A stretch of DNA of 64,000 nt. Origin: Geopsychrobacter electrodiphilus DSM 16401 (lineage in GTDB: Bacteria > Desulfobacterota > Desulfuromonadia > Desulfuromonadales > Geopsychrobacteraceae). The stretch is taken from NCBI RefSeq assembly GCF_000384395.1, contig NZ_ARWE01000001.1, forward strand, positions 2,320,894 through 2,384,893. Direction: 5' to 3'. The position numbers were made by a program, and so were the translations under genes. The notes beneath the pieces were generated by a model. That model did not search any database. It was given only the letters and a program-made list of their open reading frames with translations, and was not told the DNA's origin. Positions 35,369 through 44,101 of this stretch are shown here, in pieces. Numbering within the stretch: the first letter of the stretch is position 1; every line of letters starts with the position of its first letter.

Positions 35369-36108
35369 TGCTCCATGGTGCACGTGGCATATTCTGGCGT
35401 GAAATTTTGATTTTACGCCGCAAGTTTCTCAAGACCTTATTCGCCTCGGCGGTCTCGCCGGCGCTGTTTCTACTCGCCTTCGGTTTTGGCGTGGGGCGTG
35501 GCGCATCGGTCGGCGGCCACGACTACTTAAGTTTTCTGCTTCCTGGGCTTTTAACCATGGCGAGCATGAACCAGAGCTACGCCATCGCCACCGAGATCAA
35601 TATCTCACGCTTTTACTTCAAGGTCTTCGAAGAGTACCTGATCGCCCCTTTTAGCCGTTGGCAGATCGTGCTCGGCGAAATGGGGTATGGCATCGTCCGT
35701 GGCCTGATCCCGGTCGCCATTATTGCCATCTACAGCCTGCTGTGCGGAGTGAACCTGCATTTCGGCCCCGGTTTTTTCCTCGCACTACTGCTGCATTTGG
35801 CAATCTTCTCCCTGCTCGGAGTGCTGGCGGCAATGATCGTACGCAGTCACGCCGACCAGGCCACCGTCAACGCCTTTCTGATCACCCCGATGATGTTTCT
35901 GTCTGGAACCTTCTTCCCGGTCGACCAGATGCCCCTGCCAATCAAGGTGGTTGCCAGCCTCTTTCCCCTGACCTACACAACACGCCTGATTCGTGCCACC
36001 CTGCTCCAGAATGGAGACACCAGCGCCCTGCTTTATCTGCTGCTGGCAGCGATGGTGGTCATCCTCTTCTGGTTGACCAACCGAATCATCGAAAGGGTCG
36101 AGGCATGA
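35368..36108 (+). CDS. ABC-2 type permease
   Basis: 246 aa, six membrane spans (LFASAVSPALFLLAFGFGVG first; FFLALLLHLAIFSLLG and LLYLLLAAMVVILFWL near the end) and the ABC-2 signature MMFLSGTFFPVDQMPLPIKVVASLFPLTYTTRLIRA. Starts by a TGATG overlap with the ATPase gene and ends in an ATGA overlap with the BtuC-like permease gene, so it belongs to the same B12-controlled operon. ABC-2 pairs usually export; what they carry here is unknown. Confidence 0.87.
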   Translation: MLHGARGIFWREILILRRKFLKTLFASAVSPALFLLAFGFGVGRGASVGGHDYLSFLLPGLLTMASMNQSYAIATEINISRFYFKVFEEYLIAPFSRWQIVLGEMGYGIVRGLIPVAIIAIYSLLCGVNLHFGPGFFLALLLHLAIFSLLGVLAAMIVRSHADQATVNAFLITPMMFLSGTFFPVDQMPLPIKVVASLFPLTYTTRLIRATLLQNGDTSALLYLLLAAMVVILFWLTNRIIERVEA

Positions 36109-37055
36109 AACGGCTACTCTTCAGCCTGCTTGCAGTGTCCTTTGTCATAGCTCTTTTCAGCGGCGCCACTGCGATCAACCCTTTGCACATGAGCGAAACA
36201 GAGCGAGAGATCTTATTCAGCCTGCGTCTGCCACGTGTGCTCTTTTCGGCGGTAATCGGCGGCATGCTCGCGCTCTCAGGGAGCGTTTATCAGCTCACCC
36301 TCAAGAACCCGCTGGCCGACAGTTTCACCACCGGCACCGCCAGTTCGGCGGCGATTGGTGCAGTCTTTGGGATTGCCTTGGGGCTACCACTGCCGCTGGT
36401 CCCCGTGCTGGCACTTATGACCGGGCTGTGCGGCCTGCTCCTGGTCTATCGCCTGTCGGTCAGCGGCGGTGTCATCAACCCAGTGACCATGATCCTCGCC
36501 GGAGTGGTGGTAAATATCGTCGCCTCGGCATTGATCAGCTTCAGTAAGTTCTATTTTGAGGAGAGCCTCTCCTCCATCGTCTTCTGGCTGATGGGCGGTT
36601 TCTTCATTGTCGACTGGACGCGTCTGGGCGTCTGCACCCTACTGCTGGTCATCAGTTTCGTGCTCCTGCAGCGCATCGGTCTGCAATTGAACTTGCTCGC
36701 TTTTGATGAAGCCTCGGCATGCACCATGGGGGTGAATGTCGCACGACTGCGCGCCTTCAGTTTTGTGCTGGCAACCCTGCTGGTGGCTGTGGCCGTCAGT
36801 CATACCGGCATTATCGGCTTCGTCGGCCTGATCACACCCCATATCGCCCGCAGCATCTACGGCAGCGACATGAAACGCAATATGGCCGCTTCGACCCTGC
36901 TCGGCGCCATGCTGCTAATGCTGGCAGATGCCGGGGCGCGCTCCATCATCCCCGGCGGAGCCGAACTCCCGGTCGGCATTATTACCGCGCTGTTAGGGGG
37001 TATTTTCTTTCTTTATCTGCTGCGCACCCGACGCGAAAGGCTCTGGCATGGCTGA
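36105..37055 (+). CDS. FecCD/BtuC-type ABC importer permease
   Basis: 316 aa with about nine to ten membrane spans. Family signatures: LRLPRVLFSAVIGGMLALSGSVYQLTLKNPLADSFTTG (the arginine-rich opening of BtuC/FhuB) and GFVGLITPHIAR near residue 240, the cytoplasmic loop that meets the ATPase. Starts at 36105 with an ATGA overlap; a much longer in-frame extension runs through the preceding permease gene and is not real. Carries corrinoid or siderophore across the inner membrane; the riboswitch makes cobalamin most likely. Ends eight bases into the next gene. Confidence 0.93.
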   Translation: MKRLLFSLLAVSFVIALFSGATAINPLHMSETEREILFSLRLPRVLFSAVIGGMLALSGSVYQLTLKNPLADSFTTGTASSAAIGAVFGIALGLPLPLVPVLALMTGLCGLLLVYRLSVSGGVINPVTMILAGVVVNIVASALISFSKFYFEESLSSIVFWLMGGFFIVDWTRLGVCTLLLVISFVLLQRIGLQLNLLAFDEASACTMGVNVARLRAFSFVLATLLVAVAVSHTGIIGFVGLITPHIARSIYGSDMKRNMAASTLLGAMLLMLADAGARSIIPGGAELPVGIITALLGGIFFLYLLRTRRERLWHG

Positions 37056-37782
37056 ACTGAGCCTCAATAATCTGACATTTACCCGTGGGGGGTTCAGCCT
37101 GCAGCTGCCGCCACTCAAGGTAGCGCCTGGCGAAAAGCTGGCGATTCTGGGGGAGAACGGTTCGGGCAAGAGCACCCTGCTGCAACTCTTGACCGGGCTG
37201 CTCGATGGGCGAGGAAAAATCTGCTACAACCAACGGGCTCTGCAAAAAATTTCGGTTCTCGAGCGGGCGCGCCTGTTCGCCATGCTGCCGCAACAGACAC
37301 AGGTAATCTTCCCTTTTTCGGTCTTCGAGGTGGTGCTCTTCGGCCGTTTCGCCCAGACCGATGGCCGTCAGCCGTCCGAGGCGGATCGCGAGCACACCCG
37401 TGAACTGCTCGCAAAACTCGACCTGACAGAACGCTCCGAACGGCGTTTCAACCAGCTTTCAGGCGGAGAACAACGACGAGTGATGCTGGCGCGCGCACTC
37501 AACCAGCAGGCACCAATTCTTTTTCTTGACGAACCGAACGCCAGCCTTGATGTCCGCCACAGCCTCGAGGTCATCGACTATCTCTGCAAAACGGAGCAGA
37601 CTGTCATTGCCCCGGTGCATGACATTAATCTGGCCGCGCGTTTTTTTAAACGCTTCTGGCTACTCAAACAGGGGCGCCTGCTGGCCGATGTCAGCCGCGA
37701 CCAATTAACCTGTGCCCTACTCTCGGAGACTTACGATGTTCAGGTATCTGCTGCTGCTGACAATTTTTCTTTTTCTTGCTGA
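37048..37782 (+). CDS. BtuD/FecE-type ABC importer ATPase
   Basis: 244 aa. Walker A GENGSGKST, Q-loop MLPQQTQV, signature QLSGGEQRRVMLAR, Walker B ILFLDEPNASLD (DEPN in place of DEPT) and switch His in APVHDINLAA. Matches the importer ATPases that partner FecCD permeases. The ATG at 37048 overlaps the BtuC-like stop by eight bases, and its 3' end overlaps the binding-protein gene by 47 bases, so the three are tightly coupled. Powers corrinoid uptake by inference from context. Confidence 0.91.
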   Translation: MAELSLNNLTFTRGGFSLQLPPLKVAPGEKLAILGENGSGKSTLLQLLTGLLDGRGKICYNQRALQKISVLERARLFAMLPQQTQVIFPFSVFEVVLFGRFAQTDGRQPSEADREHTRELLAKLDLTERSERRFNQLSGGEQRRVMLARALNQQAPILFLDEPNASLDVRHSLEVIDYLCKTEQTVIAPVHDINLAARFFKRFWLLKQGRLLADVSRDQLTCALLSETYDVQVSAAADNFSFSC

Positions 37783-38518
37783 ACCAGCTTTCGCCCGGCG
37801 CATCGTCGTTTTGGCTCCGGCCGCTGGCGATATTCTGCTCAAACTCGGGCTCGCCGACCAGGTGGTCGGAATAACCAGAAGCCTTGAGGAATTTCCACAG
37901 GCGCTCAAAGTCGGGTCCCACATCAAACCGAATGTCGAACTGATTATGAGCTTAAAGCCCGATCTGCTGATCATCTCCTCAAACCGTTTTTTCAGCGAGC
38001 AGATGAGTGCCAGTATTGGCGCGCAAACCTTCGTCTATAACCCGAAGACCCTGGCCGAAGTTCTGCTACAAACTGAAGAGCTCGGACACCAGACCGGACG
38101 CGAAGTAGCAGCGGAGGAACTGACCCACAGCCTGCGCAAAAAGCTGCACGGGCTCAAAATGCTGCCGTCGAAGCCAAAGGTGATTTTCGAAATCAGCGCC
38201 CTCCCCTTAAGCGTCGCCGGACAGAGTAATATTGTCAGCAACATCATACGCGCCGCCGGTGGCGAACCGGTTAATTTCGGCAATCGCAAAATCATCAAGC
38301 TCGGCAGTGAAGCGATCATCGCCAGCCATCCAGACCTCTACATCTACCAGACAGGCCCGATGAATCAGAATCCGACCCCACCCAAAGAACGTGGTGACTA
38401 CCGCCTCTTGACCTGCAAATATCTGCATGTCGACCAGCTCCAATGGTCACGCGCGAACAGCAGCAGCTTTGACCGTGTGCTGGACTTGAACTCTATTCTG
38501 GCCAGCAGCCAGCAGTAA
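37736..38518 (+). CDS. Periplasmic binding protein of BtuF/FepB type
   Basis: 260 aa. Signal peptide about residues 1-20 (MFRYLLLLTIFLFLAEPAFA). Class III binding-protein fold: RIVVLAPAAGDILLKLGLADQVVGIT, VGSHIKPNVELIMSLKPDLLIIS and a C-terminal SHPDLYIYQTG region. ATG at 37736 with GGAG upstream, chosen over an earlier in-frame codon that spoils the signal peptide. Completes a BtuCDF-like set, though the usual BtuF order places it elsewhere; it captures corrinoid or siderophore for the permease. Confidence 0.88.
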   Translation: MFRYLLLLTIFLFLAEPAFARRIVVLAPAAGDILLKLGLADQVVGITRSLEEFPQALKVGSHIKPNVELIMSLKPDLLIISSNRFFSEQMSASIGAQTFVYNPKTLAEVLLQTEELGHQTGREVAAEELTHSLRKKLHGLKMLPSKPKVIFEISALPLSVAGQSNIVSNIIRAAGGEPVNFGNRKIIKLGSEAIIASHPDLYIYQTGPMNQNPTPPKERGDYRLLTCKYLHVDQLQWSRANSSSFDRVLDLNSILASSQQ

Positions 38519-38526
38519 GGAATCTT

Positions 38527-39276
38527 ATGCCATCGGTTCAAGCCCAGCCGGGCCACTTCTACGCCATCGGCATCGGCCCCGGCGCCAGCGATCTTTTGAC
38601 CGTCCGCGCCGTAAATCTGATCGAATCCAGCGACATTATCCTTTCCCCCCAGGCTGAGGGCACGAATCGCTCTCTGGCGCTGGCGGCGATCGGACCTTAT
38701 CTGAAAAACCAGCAGATTAAGACCATCAATTATCAGATGAAAAGGGATGGCCAATCGACCCAGGATCGCTGGGATGCGGTGGCACAGGAGGTGCTGAGTG
38801 ACTGCGGTGCCGGCAAATCGGTGACAATGATCACGATCGGCGATCCGCTGATCTTCGCCACTACCAGTTACTTGCTGCAAGGCCTTGAAGCTGGGATGGA
38901 TAAATGTAAAATTCAGGTTGTACCAGGCATCAGCGCCTTCCAGATTGCCGCCAGCCGTTTTCACGATGCGCTGACCCTGCAGGAAGACCGGCTTATGCTG
39001 ATGTCGGCCACCGACCTTGCCGCGGTCGAAGCCGCGCTTATCCATTGTGAAACGCTGATACTCTACAAGGCTGGCGGCGTGATCAACGAGCTGCTGGCCC
39101 TGCTCTCAAAGCATGATCTGCTGGCAGCGGCACGCTTGGTCAGTTGCGCCGAGCAGGGCGCAGGCGAACTGGTGGTTGAGGATTTATCCCGCTTCTCACC
39201 TGAGTCACTGAGTTACATGACGACAATGATAATCCATTGCGGCAGACGAAACTGGCACGACCACGTCCTGGCCTGA
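38527..39276 (+). CDS. cbiL: Precorrin-2/cobalt-factor II C20-methyltransferase
   Basis: 249 aa. SAM-dependent tetrapyrrole methylase of the CobI/CbiL type: FYAIGIGPGASDLLTVRAVNLIESSDII (SAM loop), ITIGDPLIFATTSYLL and VPGISAFQIAAS, with a C-terminal AARLVSCAEQ segment. Methylates C20 of the corrin precursor. In a riboswitch operon that also encodes CbiK, the anaerobic cobalt-early route is implied, so cbiL fits better than cobI. AAGGAATC lies before the ATG. Other cbi genes are not in the window. Confidence 0.87.
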   Translation: MPSVQAQPGHFYAIGIGPGASDLLTVRAVNLIESSDIILSPQAEGTNRSLALAAIGPYLKNQQIKTINYQMKRDGQSTQDRWDAVAQEVLSDCGAGKSVTMITIGDPLIFATTSYLLQGLEAGMDKCKIQVVPGISAFQIAASRFHDALTLQEDRLMLMSATDLAAVEAALIHCETLILYKAGGVINELLALLSKHDLLAAARLVSCAEQGAGELVVEDLSRFSPESLSYMTTMIIHCGRRNWHDHVLA

Positions 39277-39289
39277 CACAGGAGAACCG

Positions 39290-40222
39290 ATGAGAATCTG
39301 CCTTTTATTATGGATGTTGGCGCTGATGATGACACCCTTAAGTGCCGGCGCCGAAACGTCAATCTCAGCAACGGACGCGGAACTCTCGGCGACTCCATCA
39401 GAATTAAGTAACCCTGCCGACCTGCGGATCGATGAACGGCGCCAGACCGACAAAAAATTGGCACAGCATCCGCTCTCGCTGGTCTCACACAAGCCGAATT
39501 ACCTGATCGGAAGCTATTACCTCAGTAAACCGCAGACAGCACCTTTTGAAGCCCAGTTTCCTGGCAATGATATCACCATCGAACCCCTTGAACTCAAATT
39601 CCAGCTCAGCCTCAAAACCCTTTTAATCTCCAACCTGCTCGGACAGACCGGCGATCTGTGGGTTGGCTACACCAATCGCAGTTTCTGGCAAGCCTTCAAC
39701 TCCAAGCGATCCTCCCCTTTTCGTGAAACCAATCATGAACCCGAAGCATGGTTCGACTTTGCCACCGACCGGACCCTCGGTGACCTGCGCTTTAAGGGGC
39801 TCAACCTCGGCATGGTCCACCAGTCGAACGGGCAATGGGGAGCTGTCTCGCGCAGCTGGAACCGCATTTACAGCCTCTTCATGTTTCAGCGGAAGAGTCT
39901 CTATTTTGCCTTCAAGCCCTGGTGGCGAATCCCCGAATCGCGCGTCGATGATGATAATCCCGATATCGAAAAGTATCTGGGTAACTTCGAATTCTACGCC
40001 CTCAAAGAGTGGAAGGATCAGACCCTGGGGATTATGCTGCGCAACAACCTACGCCTAAATCAAGACAACCACGGGGCGGTGCAACTCGACTACACCTTCT
40101 CGCTGCACAACCAGCTGCGAGGCTACATTCAATGGTTTTACGGCTACGGAGAGAGTCTGATTGACTACAACCACGAAGTAAACACTCTGGGTATCGGCCT
40201 GATGCTCTCAAACTGGCTTTAA
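39290..40222 (+). CDS. pldA: Outer-membrane phospholipase A
   Basis: 310 aa. Signal peptide about residues 1-20 (LLLWMLALMMTPLSAGA). Beta-barrel with the active site of OMPLA: MVHQSNGQWGAVSRSWNRIY carries the catalytic His, Ser and Asn (HxSNG...SRSWNR). Family members are calcium-dependent, dimer-activated lipases that remove misplaced phospholipid from the outer leaflet. GGAG stands upstream of the ATG. Follows cbiL by 13 bases and could be the last gene of the B12 operon, which would be an odd placement for a lipase. Confidence 0.91.
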   Translation: MRICLLLWMLALMMTPLSAGAETSISATDAELSATPSELSNPADLRIDERRQTDKKLAQHPLSLVSHKPNYLIGSYYLSKPQTAPFEAQFPGNDITIEPLELKFQLSLKTLLISNLLGQTGDLWVGYTNRSFWQAFNSKRSSPFRETNHEPEAWFDFATDRTLGDLRFKGLNLGMVHQSNGQWGAVSRSWNRIYSLFMFQRKSLYFAFKPWWRIPESRVDDDNPDIEKYLGNFEFYALKEWKDQTLGIMLRNNLRLNQDNHGAVQLDYTFSLHNQLRGYIQWFYGYGESLIDYNHEVNTLGIGLMLSNWL

Positions 40223-40306
40223 GCTCTTGAGTGATTACCAGAACATGATATTATCAGCCGCGAAAACACCTGCCGGCGACATTTTTTGTGTTTAAAGGAA
40301 ACTGAC

Positions 40307-41503
40307 ATGCAAGACAAAAATTTTGATCACGATGACGAACAGAGCAACGAAGATTTTGCAGCAATGCTTGAGGAGAGTCTCGGAAGCACCACGCGGCTTG
40401 AACTGGGGCAGAAAACCGATGCGACAATTTTGCAGATCGGACCAGACTGGATGTTCCTCGATATTGGTCAAAAAGGCGAAGGGGTTCTCGCCGTCCATGA
40501 ATTTCAAAATGAAGATGGCGAACTGACTGTTGCCGTCGGCGACCGAATCTCGGCCTACTTTGTCTCGCGCGAAGGGGGTGAAATGCGTTTTACCACCCGC
40601 ATAGGCGGGGGGAGCAAGGGAAACGAGCAACTCGAAGAAGCCTGGCGCAGCGGGATACCGGTTGAGGGCCGGGTCGAAAAGGAGATCAAGGGGGGCTATG
40701 AGGTCAAACTCCCCGGTAATATTCGCGCCTTCTGCCCCTATTCACAGATCAGCCTGCGTCGTCTGGAAAAACCCGAAGAGGTAATCGACAAAACCTTCCC
40801 CTTCAAAATCACTCAATTTGAAGAACAGGGGCGTAACGTCGTGATCTCTCGCCGCGACCTGCTTGAAGAGGAGCGTCGTGAACAGCGAGATGCACTGAAA
40901 GAAACCCTTAAGGAAGGGATGAGGGTTCAAGGTGAAATAACCTCTCTGCGTGACTTCGGCGCCTTTGTCGATATCGGTGGCATTGAAGGGCTGCTGCCAA
41001 TTTCCGAAATTGCCTACGGCCGTATCGAAGATATTAACGACATTTTAAGGATTGGACAAAGGCTGGAACTGGTGATCAAACGCATCGACTGGGCCGAAAA
41101 TAAATTCTCCTTCAGCCTGCGCGACACCCTGGCCGACCCCTGGGCCGGAGTCCCGACCAAATACCCGGCAGGAGCCCAAATTTCCGGCAAGGTTTCGCGC
41201 CTGACCGAGTTCGGCGCCTTCATCACCTTGGAAGAAGGGATTGACGGGCTGGTGCATATTTCCAAACTTGGGGAAGGGCGACGTATCAATCATCCGCGTG
41301 AAGTTCTTTCCCTGGGTCAGGATTTGGGGGTGACAGTTGAAAAAGTCGACCTTGAGCAACGCCGCATCTCTCTGGTACCAGCCGGAACTGAACTCGAATC
41401 AGAAGAGAAGTCGTATACTGATCAATCAGTCATTGCAGGAATGGGGACTTTTGCAGATTTGCTGCGGTCAAACCCAAAGGGTAAAAGGCAAAAACAGCAA
41501 TGA
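40307..41503 (+). CDS. RNA-binding protein with four S1 domains
   Basis: 398 aa. Acidic N-terminus (DHDDEQSNEDF), then four S1-like OB folds: about 35-100 (GQKTDATILQIGPDWMFLDIGQKGEGVL), 117-190 (GRVEKEIKGGYEVKLPGNIRAFCPYSQ), 205-275 (GMRVQGEITSLRDFGAFVDIGGIEGLLP) and 290-365 (GAQISGKVSRLTEFGAFITLEEGIDGLVHIS). Domains 3 and 4 have the classical FGAF motif; 1 and 2 are diverged. Smaller than ribosomal protein S1 (which has six), so it is an S1-like mRNA- or RNase-associated factor. The ATG at 40307 has AAAGGAAA upstream. Single gene; no clear partner. Confidence 0.88.
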   Translation: MQDKNFDHDDEQSNEDFAAMLEESLGSTTRLELGQKTDATILQIGPDWMFLDIGQKGEGVLAVHEFQNEDGELTVAVGDRISAYFVSREGGEMRFTTRIGGGSKGNEQLEEAWRSGIPVEGRVEKEIKGGYEVKLPGNIRAFCPYSQISLRRLEKPEEVIDKTFPFKITQFEEQGRNVVISRRDLLEEERREQRDALKETLKEGMRVQGEITSLRDFGAFVDIGGIEGLLPISEIAYGRIEDINDILRIGQRLELVIKRIDWAENKFSFSLRDTLADPWAGVPTKYPAGAQISGKVSRLTEFGAFITLEEGIDGLVHISKLGEGRRINHPREVLSLGQDLGVTVEKVDLEQRRISLVPAGTELESEEKSYTDQSVIAGMGTFADLLRSNPKGKRQKQQ

Positions 41504-41751
41504 TCTGACCCCTTCATGCTTTATTAACCCTGAGAAGAGCCCTCCGGCAACGCCAAACACAGATTAATTCTTTGTAGAACACCATAAAGCGGTGGGGTTA
41601 GCCTGAACACCACAAACAGAGGATAGCATAGGCGGACGATTTTTTAGGAATAATGACAATATAGAAAAATACATCAGTAAGCAGGGCAATATTCGTTTGT
41701 CAAAAAATCCAGTAATAGTATGTTTTTTCTATCTTTTCATAAGTAAACCCT

Positions 41752-41757
41752 TATAAT
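41752..41757 (+). promoter_or_regulatory. Candidate -10 element before the pseudokinase gene
   Basis: Perfect TATAAT about 35 bases before the GTG start of the pseudokinase gene; no good -35 lies 16-18 bases upstream, so an activator may be needed or the match may be chance. The 288 bases before it otherwise show no gene. Confidence 0.35.
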
Positions 41758-41791
41758 GTGAGGACACATTAAAGGGACAAAGGACCAAAAA

Positions 41792-43768
41792 GTGTTAAAA
41801 CTCGATAGACAATTCGGTTTGTATGTCATCAGGGAGCCTTTGGCGATGAGCTCGTCAAAGGCCTGCTGCCGTGCAGAAGACCCATTCTTCGACCGTGATG
41901 TCATATTGAAACTGGTTGGACCTGACGAAGTTGGGTCCCGCGAAAATCTGGATCGCCTCAGCCCGTATCTAGATTCACTTGCAGGGCTGGAACACCCAGC
42001 GATTGCACCTGTTTACGACAGCGGCATTGAAGGCGACGCCTGCTATTTCACGACAGTTTACTATCCAGACGGCTGCCTTGCGGACCAATTGAAACAGCCA
42101 ATGAATATCGGCAAAGGGCTACGGATCATTCTGCAGCTCAGCAGCGCCCTGGCCTATGCCTATAGTGAAGGGTTTGAGCAGGGTAAACTTTCGCTCAAAG
42201 ATATCTTTTTCTCAAGCGATGGACATGCTGTAATTGCCGATTTCGGTGTTGCAGCGACCATTACACGCTTAAAACAAAAGAACCCCTTGTCTGCTCATGA
42301 TGACCCTGATGGCGCAAGAATTGAGACTCTCAAATGCTTGGGGGATATTCTGGTCAAGCTATTGCTTGGGCCGGGGGCCAAATCCGATGCAGTCTCAACA
42401 ACGCTACTCGGACAATCCCATGGCAAACCCATCATAGATTTAACAACTGATCTACTGGGTCTTGGTTCGCACGAAATCAAGAGCTTTGAAGATCTGCTGG
42501 TGCGCCTCAGGAGTTTAGCTTTACTTAGCACTGATGACGGTATTAACGATTATGTCGAATATGTCGAACAAACAAATTCCTCCAGCCTGACCAACACCAA
42601 ATCTGGAACAAATCCCGTCATTACCCCATCGCAAAGACAGCTTGAAATAAAGGAGGCCGTCTATGCTAAAGGGGAAATCCGTCGGTTGGTCGCTGAAAAA
42701 AATAAATTACAGGTAATTTTACAACGCGCCGTCAACTATAAAAAACATGCTGAGCAAAAGATCGAAGCAAGCACCAACGCTCTTAAAGAAGCTAAAAAAG
42801 CTGAGAAGAAAGCCCTTGTTGATGCAAAACTTGCCCTGGAGCAACTTTCAGGGCACCGTCCGCCCCATTGGCATCCTGCCCTCTGGCTGGCGGGTGGAGT
42901 CTTGGCAGGCTCACTAATCACCGGCAGTTATAACTACTTCCGGGCGTCTGACCAGCAGCCGCAGCTCCAAGCCCAAAACCCGGCTCAGCAGGCGGTGCCG
43001 TCCACACCCGTGCCGCCCCAAACTCCAGTGCTGCAACCAACTCAGGACCAAGTTGTCGCCATCCAACCCGAAATCATGCCCGGCGCCGTTACTCCCGAGG
43101 TACAGGAACCGGTGCAAGAAACAACTAAACTCTGGTGGCCTGCCGGTGATGAATTTGATGCCACCGCAGCCGTTCCTCTAGAAATGACAGTGAAGGTGGA
43201 AAGACTCGTTCTAACCAATGCTTCGCCTAAAAAGGGAATCCATGATACGCAACAAGCATTCCCGCTTTCTGCTTCAACTGACATTCCAAACAAAGCTCCA
43301 CGTCAAAACTTTAAAACACTAAATAACACGGAACCCTGGTGGCCTGCTGGAAATGAATTTGATCCGCCGGCAGAATATTCAGCTGGATCCTGTCCGGACG
43401 TTGTATGTGTTGTCAAGAATTGGGCAAAGGCATGGTCAAACAAGGATCTAGAGGGCTACTTCTCTTTCTACAGCGAAGATTATCGCCCTGAACCTGGTAG
43501 ATCTCTTGATGAATGGCACAGAATGCGGCTAGAACGCTTAAGTCGGCCACAATGGATCAAAGTCATGATTGAAGATTTACAGATACGACCTATCGGAGTA
43601 GATCGTGTGCAAATCAAACTGAAACAGATCTATAGCTCTGATTATTATCAGGATCAGATTTTAAAATCGCTGAATCTCGTAAAAGAGAATGGTCAGTGGC
43701 GCATTCTGACGGAGCGTTCGCTTGGCGCTCTTAACCCTGCGAACAGTAGCGATATGGTGGGTGGTTAA
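41792..43768 (+). CDS. Transmembrane protein-kinase-like protein (probable pseudokinase)
   Basis: 658 aa. Residues 1-260 look like a Ser/Thr kinase domain: K40 in RDVILKLV (the ATP-binding Lys), a DFG at 150-152 (VIADFGVAAT), but the catalytic loop HRDLKxxN is replaced by KLSLKDIF (132-139), so the catalytic Asp and the Asn are gone. Then a Lys/Glu/Ala coiled coil (about 285-350), one membrane span (about 364-382, LWLAGGVLAGSLITGSYNYF), a Pro/Gln-rich linker, and two copies of WWPAGxEFD (from 448 and 516). The final ~120 residues (VCVVKNWAKAWSNKDLEGYFSFYSEDY onward) resemble an NTF2-like domain. GTG start with AAAGGA upstream. Likely a signalling scaffold from cytoplasm to periplasm. Confidence 0.78.
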   Translation: MLKLDRQFGLYVIREPLAMSSSKACCRAEDPFFDRDVILKLVGPDEVGSRENLDRLSPYLDSLAGLEHPAIAPVYDSGIEGDACYFTTVYYPDGCLADQLKQPMNIGKGLRIILQLSSALAYAYSEGFEQGKLSLKDIFFSSDGHAVIADFGVAATITRLKQKNPLSAHDDPDGARIETLKCLGDILVKLLLGPGAKSDAVSTTLLGQSHGKPIIDLTTDLLGLGSHEIKSFEDLLVRLRSLALLSTDDGINDYVEYVEQTNSSSLTNTKSGTNPVITPSQRQLEIKEAVYAKGEIRRLVAEKNKLQVILQRAVNYKKHAEQKIEASTNALKEAKKAEKKALVDAKLALEQLSGHRPPHWHPALWLAGGVLAGSLITGSYNYFRASDQQPQLQAQNPAQQAVPSTPVPPQTPVLQPTQDQVVAIQPEIMPGAVTPEVQEPVQETTKLWWPAGDEFDATAAVPLEMTVKVERLVLTNASPKKGIHDTQQAFPLSASTDIPNKAPRQNFKTLNNTEPWWPAGNEFDPPAEYSAGSCPDVVCVVKNWAKAWSNKDLEGYFSFYSEDYRPEPGRSLDEWHRMRLERLSRPQWIKVMIEDLQIRPIGVDRVQIKLKQIYSSDYYQDQILKSLNLVKENGQWRILTERSLGALNPANSSDMVGG

Positions 43769-44101
43769 AAGTTATTCACCGGATTTACGGTCTGCATTTC
43801 AACTCTAAAACCATAATGTTCAACACTCCAACGCATCCTGAAACAATTCGTCCTTCCCCCTCTATCCCGCCACGTGACCAATTCCTCCGCAACGGCCTAC
43901 ACGTTTCACCGGAGTCATTGGGACCGACGGGAGTTAACTTTCCAGAGCAACAGCAACACACTATCTTTTTTTAGAGAACCAGTCGGAGCGGGAACCAGAA
44001 TTTCGCAAAACCGCAGATGATATTAAACCCCAAGGAACTACTGATTGGTACTGTCCGCCCAAGCCCGTTACTGGTTCATTGCACAGATGAAAAGGCTCCC
44101 T
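43769..44101. other. 333-bp gap between convergent genes, no clear feature
   Basis: No terminator with a strong stem and no known RNA. It contains one open reading frame of 52 codons (43816-43974) without a ribosome site. Otherwise nothing recognised. Confidence 0.5.
43816..43974 (+). CDS. Possible small hypothetical protein (52 aa)
   Basis: ATG to TAG frame with peptide MFNTPTHPETIRPSPSIPPR at its head and a Phe-Phe end. No Shine-Dalgarno and no known family. Most likely chance; listed because it is the only frame in the gap. Confidence 0.15.
   Translation: MFNTPTHPETIRPSPSIPPRDQFLRNGLHVSPESLGPTGVNFPEQQQHTIFF

Noticed and set aside
35658-36104. Long N-terminal extension of the BtuC-like permease
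   Set aside because: It runs through the ABC-2 permease gene in another frame with Arg/Pro-rich composition; the ATG at 36105 fits the family.
41504-41791. Gene or RNA in the gap before the pseudokinase
   Set aside because: No reading frame with a ribosome site and no strong stem; only a lone TATAAT was noted.
43816-43974. 52-codon ORF in the pseudokinase-regulator gap
   Set aside because: No ribosome site and no known family; kept only as a low-confidence feature.
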